Assembly (NCBI GenBank): GCA_022495995.1
Contig: JAFEMH010004865.1
Span: 62,001 to 126,000, forward strand
Direction: 5' to 3'
Length of the DNA stretch: 64,000 nucleotides
DNA from: Adenophora triphylla var. japonica
Lineage: Eukaryota > Streptophyta > Magnoliopsida > Asterales > Campanulaceae
In this document: positions 33,967-45,314 of the stretch, in pieces
How positions within the stretch are numbered: position 1 is the first letter of the stretch
Layout: each line of letters starts with the position of its first letter
Notes under the pieces: model-generated
What the model saw: only the letters and a program-made list of their open reading frames with translations
The model's database searches: none
What the model was told of the DNA's origin: nothing
Translations under genes and position numbers: made by a program

Positions 33967-34845
33967 TGTAAGTACCCCAATCTGGGACGCTCCCCATCCG
34001 ACACACGGGAAACACCGCGGACTCACACGAACATGATCCCGAAGACCCGTAACCTTCAAAAACCCCAAAAACACCAATTAAACCAAGATAGAACCCCTCC
34101 GGGATAAAATAAAACAAAAGGACTTTTTGGAAATTACGAAAAAATAGTCAGTCTGCATAATGGTCCACGCGGGCCATTTTGCACCCAGACATGGTTCGCG
34201 CAGACCATTTTGTACCCAGACATCATAATTACAAAATCCTCTTAAAGTCCATAATATTCCCGTAAATCCGAGAAAACCAAAAATTTGGTTTTCCTAGAAC
34301 AGTCTGTGCGGACCATTTTGCACATTTTCCAAGCCTATAAATAGAGCGCTCCCCCTCTCATTTTTTTCACACCTCCCTTCTCTCCTCTCTCTCCCTTGCC
34401 TTCTGGCAGCCCCTCTCAGCCCTTAGAGGTAATCCTGGTCCCTTACGGTTCCTTTAGGGGCCTTCAAAGTCTTTCCGAGGTGCTCCAAAGCCCAGCCGAG
34501 TGCTCCCGAGATGCTCCCAAGCCGCCCCAAGCCATCGTGAAGCCTTGCCGATCCATCCCGAGGTATTCCGGTCCATGCCGAGGCATCCCGATACATCCCG
34601 AAGCCCTGTCGGATAATCCTGAGGCATCCCAAAGCAAGTCAGAGCTCTACCCGAGTACAACCAACAATCTCGAGGCATGCCGGAGCTCTGCCCGAGTACA
34701 ACTAACAATCCCGACGCACGTCGGAGCTCTGTCCGAGTACAACCAACGATCCCGATGCATGCCGAACCTCTACCCGAGTACAACCAACAAACCCAAGGCA
34801 CGTCAAACCTCTGCCCGAGTCCAACCAGCAATCCTGAGGCACACC
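33967..34845 (+). repeat. Partial Gypsy-6 LTR with internal tandem repeat
   Basis: It starts TGTAAGTACCCC and is cut by the Copia-2 LTR at 34846. It contains palindromes TGGTCCACGCGGGCCA (about 34161), a related copy near 34195 and GTCTGTGCGGAC (about 34302), then CTATAAATAG (about 34336). From about 34560 to 34845 lie about seven copies of a roughly 48-bp unit with CCGAGTACAACCAAC and CCCGAGGCATGCCG. Open frames in this part are repeat shadows. Confidence 0.65.
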
Positions 34846-36538
34846 TGTTGGGTTTTGGGTTTACAAACGCAGCGGAAGACTAAGAAATAACAACAAAACC
34901 CTAGACCTTTGATCCATCTAGCATGAAGAGATGGAAAAACATGAAATAGAATTACATACCTTGAATGCGATTTAGTTTGTCAAAATAGATCTCAAAATTC
35001 AAGCCTAGAATTTTGATGTCGAATCTTCTATCTTCCTTGTTCAACCTTGGTGATGAATCAATCAACGGAGATCTTCAAGCCTTAGGAGATAAAGCAACCT
35101 CCCTCTAATGGTGATCCACATGCGAACGAACCAAGAACTCTTCTTGTTGGATTGCTAGATGATCCTTCCGATTATTGAAACACCTTTCAATAATCAATGG
35201 CTAATATGGAATTTACTTGGAGTGTTTTTTATCCTTAATTCACAATCTAGATCTCTATTTTAGTGTTTCATAAACCCTAAAATAACTTGTTGTGGACTAG
35301 GTTTAATGGCTGCAAAAGGATAGTATTTATATTACATATAAATCCCCTAACAATTAGGGTAGGAATCCTTGTTAAACCAAAACCTTACCAGCCAAGGAAA
35401 ATGCGTACGGACATAAATTGAACGCTGGCACGAGTCATGCTCAAGAGCACGAGTCATGCCCAAGGTAAAGTGTGTCGCACTACGAGTCAAGCCAATGGCT
35501 AAATCTGTCGTACCACGAGTCGAGCCAGAAAACTCACTTGTGCTAATCAAGGGCACGAGTTGTGACCAAGTAAAGCACTCGTTCCACAAGTCGTGACCAA
35601 AAATGCAGTCATACTGATTTATGGCACGAGTCGTGACTCCTGGCATGAGTCGTTTCCCAAGGCAAGACAAAGAGTGTTGCACCACATGCCATGCCTCCAA
35701 TTTCCCAATTTTCAACCATAATCAAATTCGCTCTTTGTGTGTGACCCAATAGGAATTATATTATGTTGGTAGTGAGTCAAAACATGACCTCAGAAGACAT
35801 AAGTAGTTTCTATCAAACCATTATATCCACCCAATTAATATAACATCAAAGCTTGATTCCTCGATAGATTAAATGTCACAATCTCTTTGTCCACGATGTC
35901 CAATTGAACATGAGTCATGGTCTATGTCAACTCATTCCGTTCAATGCTTTCTCGATTCTGAATATGTTGATAATCTAAATGCATTTGCTCTATCAAATCA
36001 CTTGAGTGTTGCCACACATTTCATCAACATCATTCATCGAGGGGCCCAAGCAAACATCTCTCTCAACGAGAGGGACAAATCCCATCTTGACTTATCATTC
36101 TTCCCTACAAGAATCCATCGTGCCAACATAGCCCTTATTGCTATCCGATTAAAGATAGTGTTAGACTATATCAAACACAATATTCATCATGTGGAAGACG
36201 ATAATAATCTCAGGTTCAAAGGATCCAATGACACGACTATCATGAGATTTAATCATGACAACAGACCATGTCATAAATCTCATAAGTAGGTCAAGTCCAA
36301 TACTTGTTCTCTAGAAAGTATTCATAAGTGTAATGAGCATCTCCATGCATATAATCATCTCCATGATTATCCATTACCAACTTATACTAATTGTTCACAA
36401 CAACTAGGGATGCAGTTCAATATAATAAACATGCAAACATTTAATGAACCAAATAAACATGCTCTATAATAAATGATAAAGATGATACATAATGGTTCAA
36501 GTTTATTCATAAATATAGCCTAGGGCACTACACCAACA
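34846..36538 (-). repeat. Copia-2 3' LTR
   Basis: A 1693-bp LTR, TGTTGGG to CCAACA. On the minus strand it contains TATAAATA (35324-35331) and, upstream of it, a cluster of CACGAGTCGTG-type palindromes (35428-35660). It is followed by the purine tract read from 36539-36558 (ATCTCCCACTTGCACTAGGC on plus). It closely matches the right LTR over its first 1.1 kb. Confidence 0.9.
35428..35660. promoter_or_regulatory. CACGAGTCGTG palindrome cluster in the Copia-2 LTR
   Basis: About ten variants of GCACGAGTCRTGMC and TGTCGCAC/GTCGTACCAC spread over 230 bases, starting 97 bases upstream of the minus-strand TATA. The right LTR repeats the cluster at 57440-57675 with small changes. Transcription would run right to left, so this is the promoter-proximal region. 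Confidence 0.5.
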
Positions 36539-36599
36539 ATCTCCCACTTGCACTAGGCTCTATCTATGTATCGAATGCCCATGGACCTCACATGACCAT

Positions 36600-37493
36600 C
36601 ATGCTTTGCTTTTGCTAGGGGCTTTGTAAGCGGATCCCCAATATTATCATCGGTTGATACTTTGCATATCTTAACGTCTCCCCGATCAATGAACTCTCGA
36701 ATAAAATGGAAACGTCTAAGTATATGTTTGGATCGCTGATGTGACCTTGGTTCCTTTGCTTGCGCAATGCACCATTATTGTCACAATAAAGTTCCACCGG
36801 ATCAGTGATACTTGGAACAACTTCCAAATCACTAATGAACTTCTTGATTCAAACTGCCTCCTTAGCTGCATCGGATGCCGCTATATATTCGGCCTCAGTA
36901 GTAGAATCGGCAATAGTACTCTGATTGGAACTCTTCCAACATATCGCACCTCCATTAAGCATAAGCACAAATCCCGACTGTGATCGGAAATCATCCTTGT
37001 CGGTTTAGAAGCCAGCATCTGTGTAACCTCTTAAAACAAGATCTTCTTCCATCCCTCCAAATACCAAGAACGCATCCTTAGTCCTTCTTAAGTACTTAAG
37101 GATCGTCTTGACTGACATCTAATGGTTCTCACCAGGATCAGATTAGTATCGACTCGTCATGCTCAAAGCATACGAGACGCCGGGTCTAGTACAAATCATG
37201 GCGTAAATGATAGATCCAATAGCCGAAGCATATGGAACTTCATTCATCCTCTTTCACTCATCAGTTGTCTTAGGACACTGTGTCTTGCTAAGAGTAACAC
37301 CATAACCCATTGGCAAGTTGCCTCTCTTAGAATTTTTCATTTTGAATCTTCTAAGAACCTTGTCAATGTAGGTACTTTGACTCAAACCAATTATCCTCTT
37401 AGATCTATCTCTATATATCTTGATACCAAGGATGTAAGCGGCTTCGCCCATATCTTTCATTGAGAAACATTTCCCTAACCAAGACTTGTCAGT
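36600..37493 (-). pseudogene. Copia-2 RT C-terminus and RNase H
   Basis: MKDMGEAAYILGIKIYRDRS and LSQSTYIDKVLRRFKM follow the YVDD block, and further along DPVELYCDNNGA marks RNase H. A stop separates this part from the RT frame at about 37494. Two more frameshifts occur before the polypurine tract. Confidence 0.75.
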
Positions 37494-38027
37494 CTAAATC
37501 GCAGGAATGTCATTTCCAATGAGTAAGATATCATCGACATACAATAAGAGAAATAGTACTACACTCCCACTGAATTTCATGTATACACAAGGTTCATCTT
37601 CATTCTTGACAAAACCAAACTCTTTGATTTTCTCGTCAAACTGAATATTCCAACTCCTAGAAGCTTGCTTCAATCCATAAATGGATCTCTGCAACTTGCA
37701 CACCTTGCTAGAATTTCTTGGATCTACAAAACCTTCGGGTTGTGTCATATACACATCCTCAAGTAGTTTTCCATTAAGGAAAGCGGTTTTGACATCCATT
37801 TGCCATATCTCATAGTCATAATACGTAGCTATGGCAATTAAAATTCTAACAGACTTAAGCATGGCAATAGGCGAGAAGGTTTTATCATAGTCTACACCAT
37901 GAGTCTGCCTATATCTCTTTGCTACAAGCCTAGCCTTATAAGTATGCACCTTCCCATCCATGTCAGTCTTCTTCTTGAAGACCCACTTGCACCCTATGGT
38001 TTTTACACCTTTGGGTGGCTCAATCAA
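37494..38027 (-). pseudogene. Copia-2 reverse transcriptase
   Basis: A 177-codon open frame holds the core: CKWVFKKKTDMDGKVHTYKA, YDKTFSPIAMLKSVRILIAI, WQMDVKTAFLNGKLLEDVYM, and LLLYVDDILLIGNDI with the YVDD catalytic motif. This is the most complete Copia RT in the window. Upstream residues to 38250 (SYQEAMSDPDLDKWLEAMKS) belong to the same protein but are frame-separated. Confidence 0.88.
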
Positions 38028-38292
38028 GTTTCAAACTTTATTATCCGACATGGATTGCAATTCGGATTTCATGGCTTCTAACCATTTATCCAAATCGGGA
38101 TCGGACATCGCCTCTTGATAGGAAGTATGTTCGTTATTCTCAATGACTTTCACTTCATTACTTTCTGACATGAGAAACCCATGTCTCTCGGGTGTGGATC
38201 GTAACCTATCCGATCTACAATGGACTTGTGGATCTTGAACCAGTTCCACAACTTCTTGTGGACTTGGTTAAGTCTCTACTATCGGTTCCATG

Positions 38293-38753
38293 TTATTTTC
38301 CTTCTTGAACTTCTTCAAGATCAATTTTACTCCCACTAGATGCTTTATTGAGAAAATGTTTCTCAAGAAAAGTATCATATTGAGCAATAAACACTTTGTT
38401 CTCATTGCGGTTGTAAAAATAATACCCTTTGGTTTCCTTAGGGTAACCAACGAAAATAACCTTGTCAGATTTAGGTGCTAACTTATCGGAGACAAGTCTC
38501 TTCACATAAGCTTCGCAACCCCAAATCTTCATGAAAGACAAACTAAGTTTTCTTCCATGCCACATCTTATGTGGGGTCTTAGGAGCCAATTTAGTAGGAC
38601 TCTGTTCAGTGTGAACGCAGCAGTCTCTAATGCATGTCCCGAAAAGGATATAGGAAGGTCTACTTGACTCATCATCGAACGAACCATATCTAATAGGGTT
38701 CTATTCCTCCTCTCGAAAACACCATTCCATTGTGGTGTTCCGGGTGGAGTCAA
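38293..38753 (-). pseudogene. Copia-2 integrase C-terminal half
   Basis: TPPGTPQWNGVFERRNRTLL contains the catalytic Glu of DDE, then a frameshift, then HKMWHGRKLSLSFMKIWGCE and VIFVGYPKETKGYYFYN. Normally one frame, here two. Confidence 0.8.
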
Positions 38754-39421
38754 CTCTGAAACAATCCACAGTTTTTGAGATGATTGTCAAACTCTTGGCT
38801 CAAATACTCACCACCACGATCGGATCGAAGTGCTTTAATTTTTTTGCCAAGTTGATTTTGTACTTCATTTTGAAATGTTCTAAACATCTCAAACGATTCA
38901 CTTTTGGACTTCATCAGATAGACATAACCATATCTAGATAAGTCATCGGTGAATGTAATGAAATACCAAAATCCTCCCCTAGCAATGCTGCTCATTGGTT
39001 CGCATACATTAGTATGTATTAAACCCAATAACTCACTAGCCCTTTCACTACTCTTAGTGTAGGGTGGTTTGGTCATTTTGCCCAATAAACAAGACTCACA
39101 TATCTCATATGATTCATAATCATGTGAGTCTAACATTCCATCCTTGTGGAGTTTAGAGATGTGTTTCTCATTTATATGAGCAAGCCGGCAATGCCACATG
39201 AATGAGTTGTTCACGTCATTAAGTTTAGACTTCTTGTCCACATGATAAACATTTTTAACACTATTTTGTTTCTCATCAACATCAAGAACATAAAGGCCAT
39301 TAAATGAATTTGCAATACCATAAAGAACATCATTTAAATAAATATAAAACTTCTTATTCTTAATAAGAAAATTATACCCTTCATTATCCAAACAAGAAAC
39401 GGAAATAATATTTCTACTCAA
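38750..39421 (-). pseudogene. Copia-2 pre-integrase and integrase core
   Basis: A 223-codon frame with WHCRLAHINEKHISKL, CESCLLGKMTKPPYTKSSER, YFITFTDDLSRYGYVYLM and IKALRSDRGGEYLSQEFD. A TAG at about 39430 separates it from the protease frame and a frameshift near 38760 separates it from the C-terminal half. Confidence 0.85.
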
Positions 39422-39430
39422 ATCCGAAAC

Positions 39431-39784
39431 CTAGTAACAATTGTTCAAAATAAGTACTAAGCCACTAGGTAAAGTTACATCATATGTCCCTACGGCTAAT
39501 GCAGCAACTCTTGCTCCATTCCCCACGCGTAGGTCAACTTCAACTTGTTTGAGTAGATTCTTATTCCTTAGTCCCTGCACATTTAAACAAATGTGAGATC
39601 CACATCCGGTATCTAATACCCATGAACTAGAAATAGAAAGAAAAATATCTATCATATAGATACTTGAATCAGAAGCAATCGCATTGCCCTTCTTCGCCTT
39701 TAGGCCTTCCTTGTAAGCCTTGCAGTTGCGCTTCCAATGACCAACCTCTTGGCAATGGTAGCAAACTGCATCCTTTTGAGACAA
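39431..39784 (-). pseudogene. Copia-2 zinc knuckle and protease
   Basis: CYHCQEVGHWKRNC is a C-x2-C-x4-H-x4-C knuckle and SSWVLDTGCGSHIC is the D-T-G protease active site. The frame ends at a TAG in place of a residue shortly before LSRNIISVS, so one nonsense change separates protease from integrase. Confidence 0.85.
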
Positions 39785-40406
39785 TTTGGGAACCTCGCAA
39801 TGGCAACTTTTACCTTAGGTTTAGCAACACTTGCTTTACCTTTGCCATCGTTCTTGAACCCTTTGCCTTTGTTAAACATTAACACAGTATCGTTTCGGGG
39901 CTTCTTGATATTCTTCTCTGCAGTCTTAAGCATCGCATGCAATTTCGAGAGATTCTTATCCATGCCAGTCATGTGATAGTGCATAATGAAATGACTATAA
40001 CTTTCAGGCAATGAATTTAATATCAAATCCGTGGCGAGTTCCAAACTCATCGGATTACTAAGCCTTTTGAGACGCTCAATGTGACCCTTCATCGTAAGGA
40101 CATGAGCACCAACCGATTGCCCCTCTTGCATCTTGCATGCAGTTAAGGCCTTTACCACATCAAACCGCTCATTTCTTGCTTGCAATTGGAACATTTCCTT
40201 TAAGCTCTCCGCAAGATCAAATGTTGTGTCCATGTGCTCAAGGTCATTCTGAAGAGCCTTAGACATGGTGGCGAGCATAAGGCATGCAACATCTGTAGAA
40301 TCATCAGTATATTTCTTATGTGCATCCCTATCTGCCCTAGAAGCATTTGCAGCAGGTTGAGGTGGAAGGGGTTCATCGAGAACGTCAGTTTCTTCTCTTG
40401 CCTTAG
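39700..40406 (-). pseudogene. Copia-2 gag, C-terminal part
   Basis: Residues EPLPPQPAANASRADRD, ACLMLATMSKALQNDLEH and LILNSLPESYSHFIMHYHM form the UBN2-type Copia gag. The frame is cut at 40406 by the Gypsy-2 insertion. The N-terminal part resumes at 55869-56041. The first residues of the apparent frame right of 40406 are Gypsy LTR sequence. Confidence 0.85.
40402..40406. other. Target site duplication of Gypsy-2 (left copy)
   Basis: CTTAG precedes TGTAAGTACCC at 40407 and recurs at 55869-55873 right after the 3' LTR. This proves a single insertion into the Copia-2 gag. Confidence 0.95.
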
Positions 40407-40572
40407 TGTAAGTACCCAAATCTCGCTCATGCCTTCTGATTAAAATTCCCGGCAATTTCCCGAACTTTTATAAAAGTTTGGGGGGCAATTCGGGAACTTC
40501 CCCAAGCTTTCCAAGTAAGGAAGGACCTGTTAGGAATCAAAATTCCATGCAGGACCTCGCTGGAAAGGGGCC

Positions 40573-40838
40573 TTCTAGAATCTGCCACCTTGCATATTTC
40601 TAGAAGGAACTTGATAGGGCTTATTATGTCGTGCGACATAACCTGCCAGGAAGACTTCTAGAAGACTGCCACCTTGCATGTTTCTAGAAGGAACTGGATG
40701 GGGCTTCTTATGTCGTGCGACATACCCTGCCAGGAAGACTTCTAGAAGACTGCCACCTTGCATGTTTCTAGAAGGAAAACGGTTATGGCTTGTTATGTCG
40801 TGCGACATACTAAGCCACTACCATGCAGCCTATAAATA
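40573..40838 (+). promoter_or_regulatory. Gypsy-2 LTR promoter: TTCTAGAA and palindrome repeats with TATA
   Basis: Six exact TTCTAGAA octamers at 40573, 40598, 40656, 40682, 40740 and 40766 interleave with three TATGTCGTGCGACATA palindromes at 40625, 40709 and 40794, followed by TATAAATA at 40831. TTCnnGAA is the core of plant heat-shock elements, and TTCTAGAA clusters are known from the heat-activated ONSEN LTR. Heat control of this element is inferred, not shown. Confidence 0.6.
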
Positions 40839-41559
40839 GAGGCCTGCACCTCTCATTTTGGGCATCCCTTTTCACTCCCCAGTATCCCTCTGATAAAATA
40901 CGTCCAGTAGCCTAGTCTCTCTCCTCACATACCCCCCAAAACACATACTAATCCTCTCAAATCACTCACTATTCAACCAATCCCACACACACTTCCTATA
41001 CACATCAAGAACCGACGATTCTCACGGAGTCAAGGCTTGATCTCAGCCCCGGAGGTTGCTGTTTGAAGGCTCCTATATCTAACTTGATATAGGAAGTCGT
41101 GGTCTCCAAGGGTAACGATTTTCTACCCTTTTCCTCTCTCTATCTCCTTTGTACATGAGATCTACTTGCTAAATGTGTTGATAATAATGCACCTTGATTA
41201 AAATTGCATGCTTTAGTCTCATATTGCTTAAATCCGTATCTGATTGCATACCATTTCATGTAATAGCTCCGGCTTGACATTGTCTTGGTATGAACACTCA
41301 AGATGAGTGTGGATTCCTCATATCCACACCCTCTTGAAGTGTTCACTATTGAAATACTTGCTCTCTGAGACCTATCAGTGAAGTAACTTGGCTATATTAA
41401 TGCCTTGTTGCCTCTGAAAGTCCCAGTTGTTACAGTCTCTGCAAATGGCTAAGTATGTCACGCGACATACCTTGCCAGGCAACCTATGTCACGCGACAAA
41501 CTTGGCCAGTTTGCAGAGCCTTCATCTTTTCAGTTTGTAATCTGATTTCAACCTTTACC

Positions 41560-42115
41560 ATGCTGTAATCTGATGTCAATCTGCAATTTAATAGCATCTT
41601 TGTACATAAAAATGCCATCTTTTCATCAAAATGTCATCTTTATACATGAAAGTGGCTTCCTTTACATCAAAATAGCATCCTTTGCTCTTAAAATGATATT
41701 TTTATGTATAAAGCAGCATCATTTGCATTAAAAGAACATCTTTGTCATATAAAATGACACATTTGCATGAAATAAGCATCCTTTGCCCATAAAAATGTAA
41801 TCTTTGCATCCTTTGCACTTAAAAATGCTTTCTTTACATTGAAAATGCATCCTTTGCACCTAAAATACTATTTTTTTTTCCACATAAAGTTGCATCCTTT
41901 GCATTAAAATCATTGTTTTATATCAAAGTAGCATCCTTTGCTTTCAAAATGTCATCTTTGTGCATCCTTTGCACATAAAAATACTAATTTTCTTCATAAA
42001 AATGCATCCTTTGCATGAAAATCATTTCTTTACATAAAAAGCATCATTTGCAAACAAATAGCATCCTTTGCACCCAAAAATGTCATCTTTTCACTAAAAA
42101 TGTCATTTTTATATG
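41560..42115 (+). repeat. AT-rich GCATCCTTTGCA repeat in the Gypsy-2 LTR
   Basis: About 20 degenerate copies of a 20-30 bp unit containing GCATCCTTTGCA or TGTCATCTTT followed by A-rich text. It is repeated in the 3' LTR at 54640-55175. It lies downstream of the TATA, so it would be in the transcribed R/U5 part. No coding potential. Confidence 0.7.
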
Positions 42116-42810
42116 CATTCCCCTAGTCCCCAATTGGTACTTGATGCAACCTTCGGAATGGACCGGTGTAAAGATCCTATCTTTACATCGTTTCTTCCAT
42201 TAAAGGTGCCACAATCTCTTTAGAAAGGGATAAACCTTAAACCTATATCTCTGATTATCGCTTGAGACGAGCATGATAGCTCCCATATAAGCTCAATCGT
42301 CTCAAGGCGTAGGATTGATGGGCTAAGGACGCTCCTTTTCTAAAGAACCTCATTTTGGACTATAAAAGAGAGTCCTTCTCTCGATCACGCAAGACCCAAG
42401 GTCAAAAGTGATGATCACAAGTCCAAGATGAGGACGGGATCAAAGTCCCGAACACATAAAAATCCAAGGAATCCCGAGCGACAACCAATTAAATGGTTTG
42501 TACGTCCGGAAGACAACTTGGGACATTCCCCCCCCTCTCTTTTCAACACATGCACACAAGAAAGCACACAAGCAAGCACGAAAAATGGAATCTAGGGAGA
42601 CTTGCTACGGCAAGGCACCTTGGGTGAACGACGATCCGTTCTTCCCAAGGGGTAACTTAACCTCCGAACCCTAAAATCCTTTTTTTCAAAGTTTTGAGGA
42701 AATCAAAATGGTGTGGCGACTCCATTTTTCAAATTAAACCGGATGTTTTCAAACTCGCGTGAATCCGATCTAAAAACAAAAATTTAGAATTCGGGCACAC
42801 ATTCACAGTT

Positions 42811-42828
42811 TGGCGACTCCGCTGGGGA
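42811..42828 (+). other. Gypsy-2 primer binding site
   Basis: TGGCGACTCCGCTGGGGA lies three bases after the LTR end. It matches Gypsy-1 (one base different) and Gypsy-4. See 7017-7034 for the tRNA assignment. Confidence 0.85.
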
Positions 42829-45314
42829 GTTCCCAAAGGAGAAAAGCTTTTATTTTCAAAATAAATGATACCCGGTATATAGGTGGAAACCACTAACCTT
42901 CCTGTATCGCTCCCTAACCCGGGGCTTGGGATAAACGGTGGTTTAAAAATCCCACGTACCGGTATCCCTTTTCGAAAAAAAAAATATATAATAATAAGAA
43001 AGCTTTTTTCCTTTGAGCGGGTTAGACTCCCATCGCGGATTCCAATTATCGTGCTTGCTTTCTTTGCCTTGCATTGCATCATTTGCATCTTGGGAATTGT
43101 GCATACTTTGAACAGGAAGCCTTCTCAAGGCTAAAAGGTGCCTAAAAATGTTCGGGAAACAACCTAAAATAGCAAAGGAGTGGAACCTGGAAAATTGATC
43201 CATGCAGTCGTACGGTTCAATCCTCCTTGGATTCTGACCGGGCGGCCTCAGTGGCAATTCCACCAGGAAAAATTTAGGTTAATCTGGCAGCCTTGTCAGC
43301 TTGGGGCTATTCGGGCCCAAGACCGACCGGGGCTCCTTAAAATTTACGTGCCTTTATCTGTTGCATTTTCCCCCGTCCCGAAAAATCATTCCTTTAAAAC
43401 ACATTTATGAAAATCTCTGTTTTAACTCAAAAAGGAACATTTTTAGGAGGCCGCACACTACGCGCACCTTATATATCCTGTACACTTTGCACGCACGTCC
43501 CTTTAAACCCGGGGTGGTTTTTCAGCTGCAGTCACGGACAGCCTTACGATGCTCCCGGGCGCGCACGGAATCACCCCAAACTCCCCATGGCAGCCAGTGT
43601 CGACCAATGCACAGTCCGTGTCACACGTTTCAAAAAACCGTGACTTTTGGTTGGTTTTTGGTCTAGTCCGTGTCATATAGCCCAGTTGCATGTCCCCGTA
43701 AAGGTCAAAGCCTTAGTCCATAACGGAAGTCAAGATCTTTTTCTCAAGCGAAACTCTGCCGAAATTCCGACAAGGAAAAATCGGTAGAATCTTGACTCCG
43801 ACATTGACTTTGGCCTTAACCTGCACGGAATGTGTAAGAGTCGAGACCGAGTCTGTGCCAAGAAGATCCAAAGATATTTCGCTCAAGCGAAGCTCTGCCA
43901 AAATTCCAACAAGGAAAAAAATTGGCAAGATCTTAACCTGGCATTGACTTCGATTTTGACTCACGCACAGCGTATGCAACGAAGTTCAATGTGACACTGT
44001 ATCATCCGGCTTTTACCGCCCGACCCATGCCTATTATCTTCTCGGACATTACCGAAAAGTCAAAACGTCAATCGCGCAAGCGAAATTCTGCCGAAATTCT
44101 GTTAAGGCTGAAAGACGAGACTTTCCCGATATTGCCTTGACTATAATTCGCATCGCTCGTGCGTTAAAAGTTCCTATGACCCGCTAGACCCATTAGGAGC
44201 GTTCTTCTCTCGGTCGGTGGGATCCGCGTGCCCTATAGGACCCTCGCCCGGGGCTGTCCACCCTGGGAGGTCGAAATACAGGTGGAATACGAGGGCTTAT
44301 AGACGTAGTGACGGAACCCACTGATCTAGGATCTAGAGTAGTTGCGAAAAAGAAGGGCAAAACCCCCTTTTCCAACCAAATAGAAATAAATAAAAGACAT
44401 TGTTTTAAGTAAACTTGAACAATTAACAATTATCATAATTGCATGGTCCTATCTCTGAAATCCCTAATCGTGACCTCCTCGGTCCGATCTCCGATTTTCC
44501 CATCTCGACCTTTCGCGGTCAAATCCCTAATCGTGACCTCCTCGGTCCGATCTCCGATTTTCCCATCTCGACCTTTCGCGGTCAAATCCCTCATCGTGAC
44601 CTCCTCGGTCCGATCTCCGATTTCCTACCTCGACCTTTCATGGTCAAATCCCTAATTGAGACCTCCTCGGTCCGATCTCCGATTTTCCCCATCTCGAACT
44701 TTCATGGTCAAATCCCTAATCGAGACCTCCTTGGTCCAATCTCCAATTTTCCCCATCTCGACCTTTTGCGGTCAAATCCCTAATCGCGGCCTTCTAGGTC
44801 CAATCTCCGATTTCCTATCTCGACCTTTCGCGGTCAAATCCCTAATCGAGACCTCCTCGGTCTGATCTCCGATTTTCCCCATCTCGACCTTTCGCGGTCA
44901 AATCCCTCATCGTGACCTCCTCGGTCCGATCTCCGATTTTCCATCCTTCCCTCTTTCGCGGTCAAATTCCCGATCGCGACCTCCTCGGTCCGATCTTCGA
45001 TTTTTGATCTCGGCCTTTCAAGGACCAATTTTTCCCGATCAATTAGGATTAGGAGAAAATGTGTTTTAAGCAAAACTTAAGCAGATAAGTGCATGTTACT
45101 TGAGCCTTTAGCCTAAACACTTACCTCCGAGTCTAAATCTTACCTACCTTCGAATCTAAACCTTACCTATCCCCGAGTCTAAACCTTTCCTGTCCCTTTC
45201 CCGCAGCGAGAAAGAAGTGGGCAAGAATACTGGGTCAGCGGCTTTTCAGTGTAGAAAACCTTAGGTTCAGACAGTTCGGCAGAATCGTCAATTTTATCAG
45301 CTCAGAGAGTCAGA
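42829..45314 (+). other. Gypsy-2 leader
   Basis: About 2.5 kb without a gene. It holds three imperfect copies of a hairpin-forming unit with AAGCGAAACTCTGCCGAAATTCC (about 43730, 43880, 44070), the block CCCTCGCCCGGGGCTGTCCA (about 44245) shared with Gypsy-3 and Gypsy-4, and a 63-bp tandem array (44458-45020). The apparent ORFs at 44439-44865 and 44834-45073 are shadows of the array. Confidence 0.65.
44458..45020 (+). repeat. 63-bp tandem array in the Gypsy-2 leader
   Basis: Nine copies of a 63-base unit that begins AAATCCCTAATCGTGACCTC and continues through GGTCCGATCTCCGATTTTCC to CGACCTTTCGCGGTC. Because the period is a multiple of three, frames stay open through the array on both strands, which explains the repetitive ORFs found there. 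The array is absent from Gypsy-4 and Gypsy-3 at the corresponding place. Confidence 0.9.

Larger units (their letters stand above)
36539..40406 (-). mobile_element. Copia-2 internal region, part 1 (pol and most of gag)
   Basis: The Copia interior is read on the minus strand from gag (40406) to RNase H (36600). It continues across the Gypsy-2 insertion at 55869-56857. The domain order and phrases such as KVCKLQRSIYGLKQASRSWN suggest the Tork/Angela group. A few stops and frameshifts are present, many fewer than in Copia-1. Confidence 0.88.
40407..42807 (+). repeat. Gypsy-2 5' LTR
   Basis: A 2401-bp LTR. Promoter block: three 84-bp tandem units (about 40573-40810) each with TATGTCGTGCGACATA and TTCTAGAA sites, then TATAAATA (40831-40838). 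Further on lie a palindrome doublet (41454-41498), an AT-rich repeat (41560-42110), U5 hairpins (42600-42650), and TGGCGACTCC (42714-42723) ahead of the end at CATTCACA. Confidence 0.92.

Noticed and set aside
34396..34890. 164-codon open frame rich in Pro/Ser/Arg
   Set aside because: It lies in a partial LTR and its repeated peptides come from a roughly 48-bp tandem unit. It has no independent coding signal.
35873..36289. 138-codon plus-strand open frame in the Copia-2 LTR
   Set aside because: It lies in a non-coding LTR and the homologous Copia-1 LTR does not keep the frame.
44439..44865. Three long plus-strand open frames with RDLLGPISDF repeats
   Set aside because: They are readings of the 63-bp tandem array, which stays open because its period is a multiple of three.
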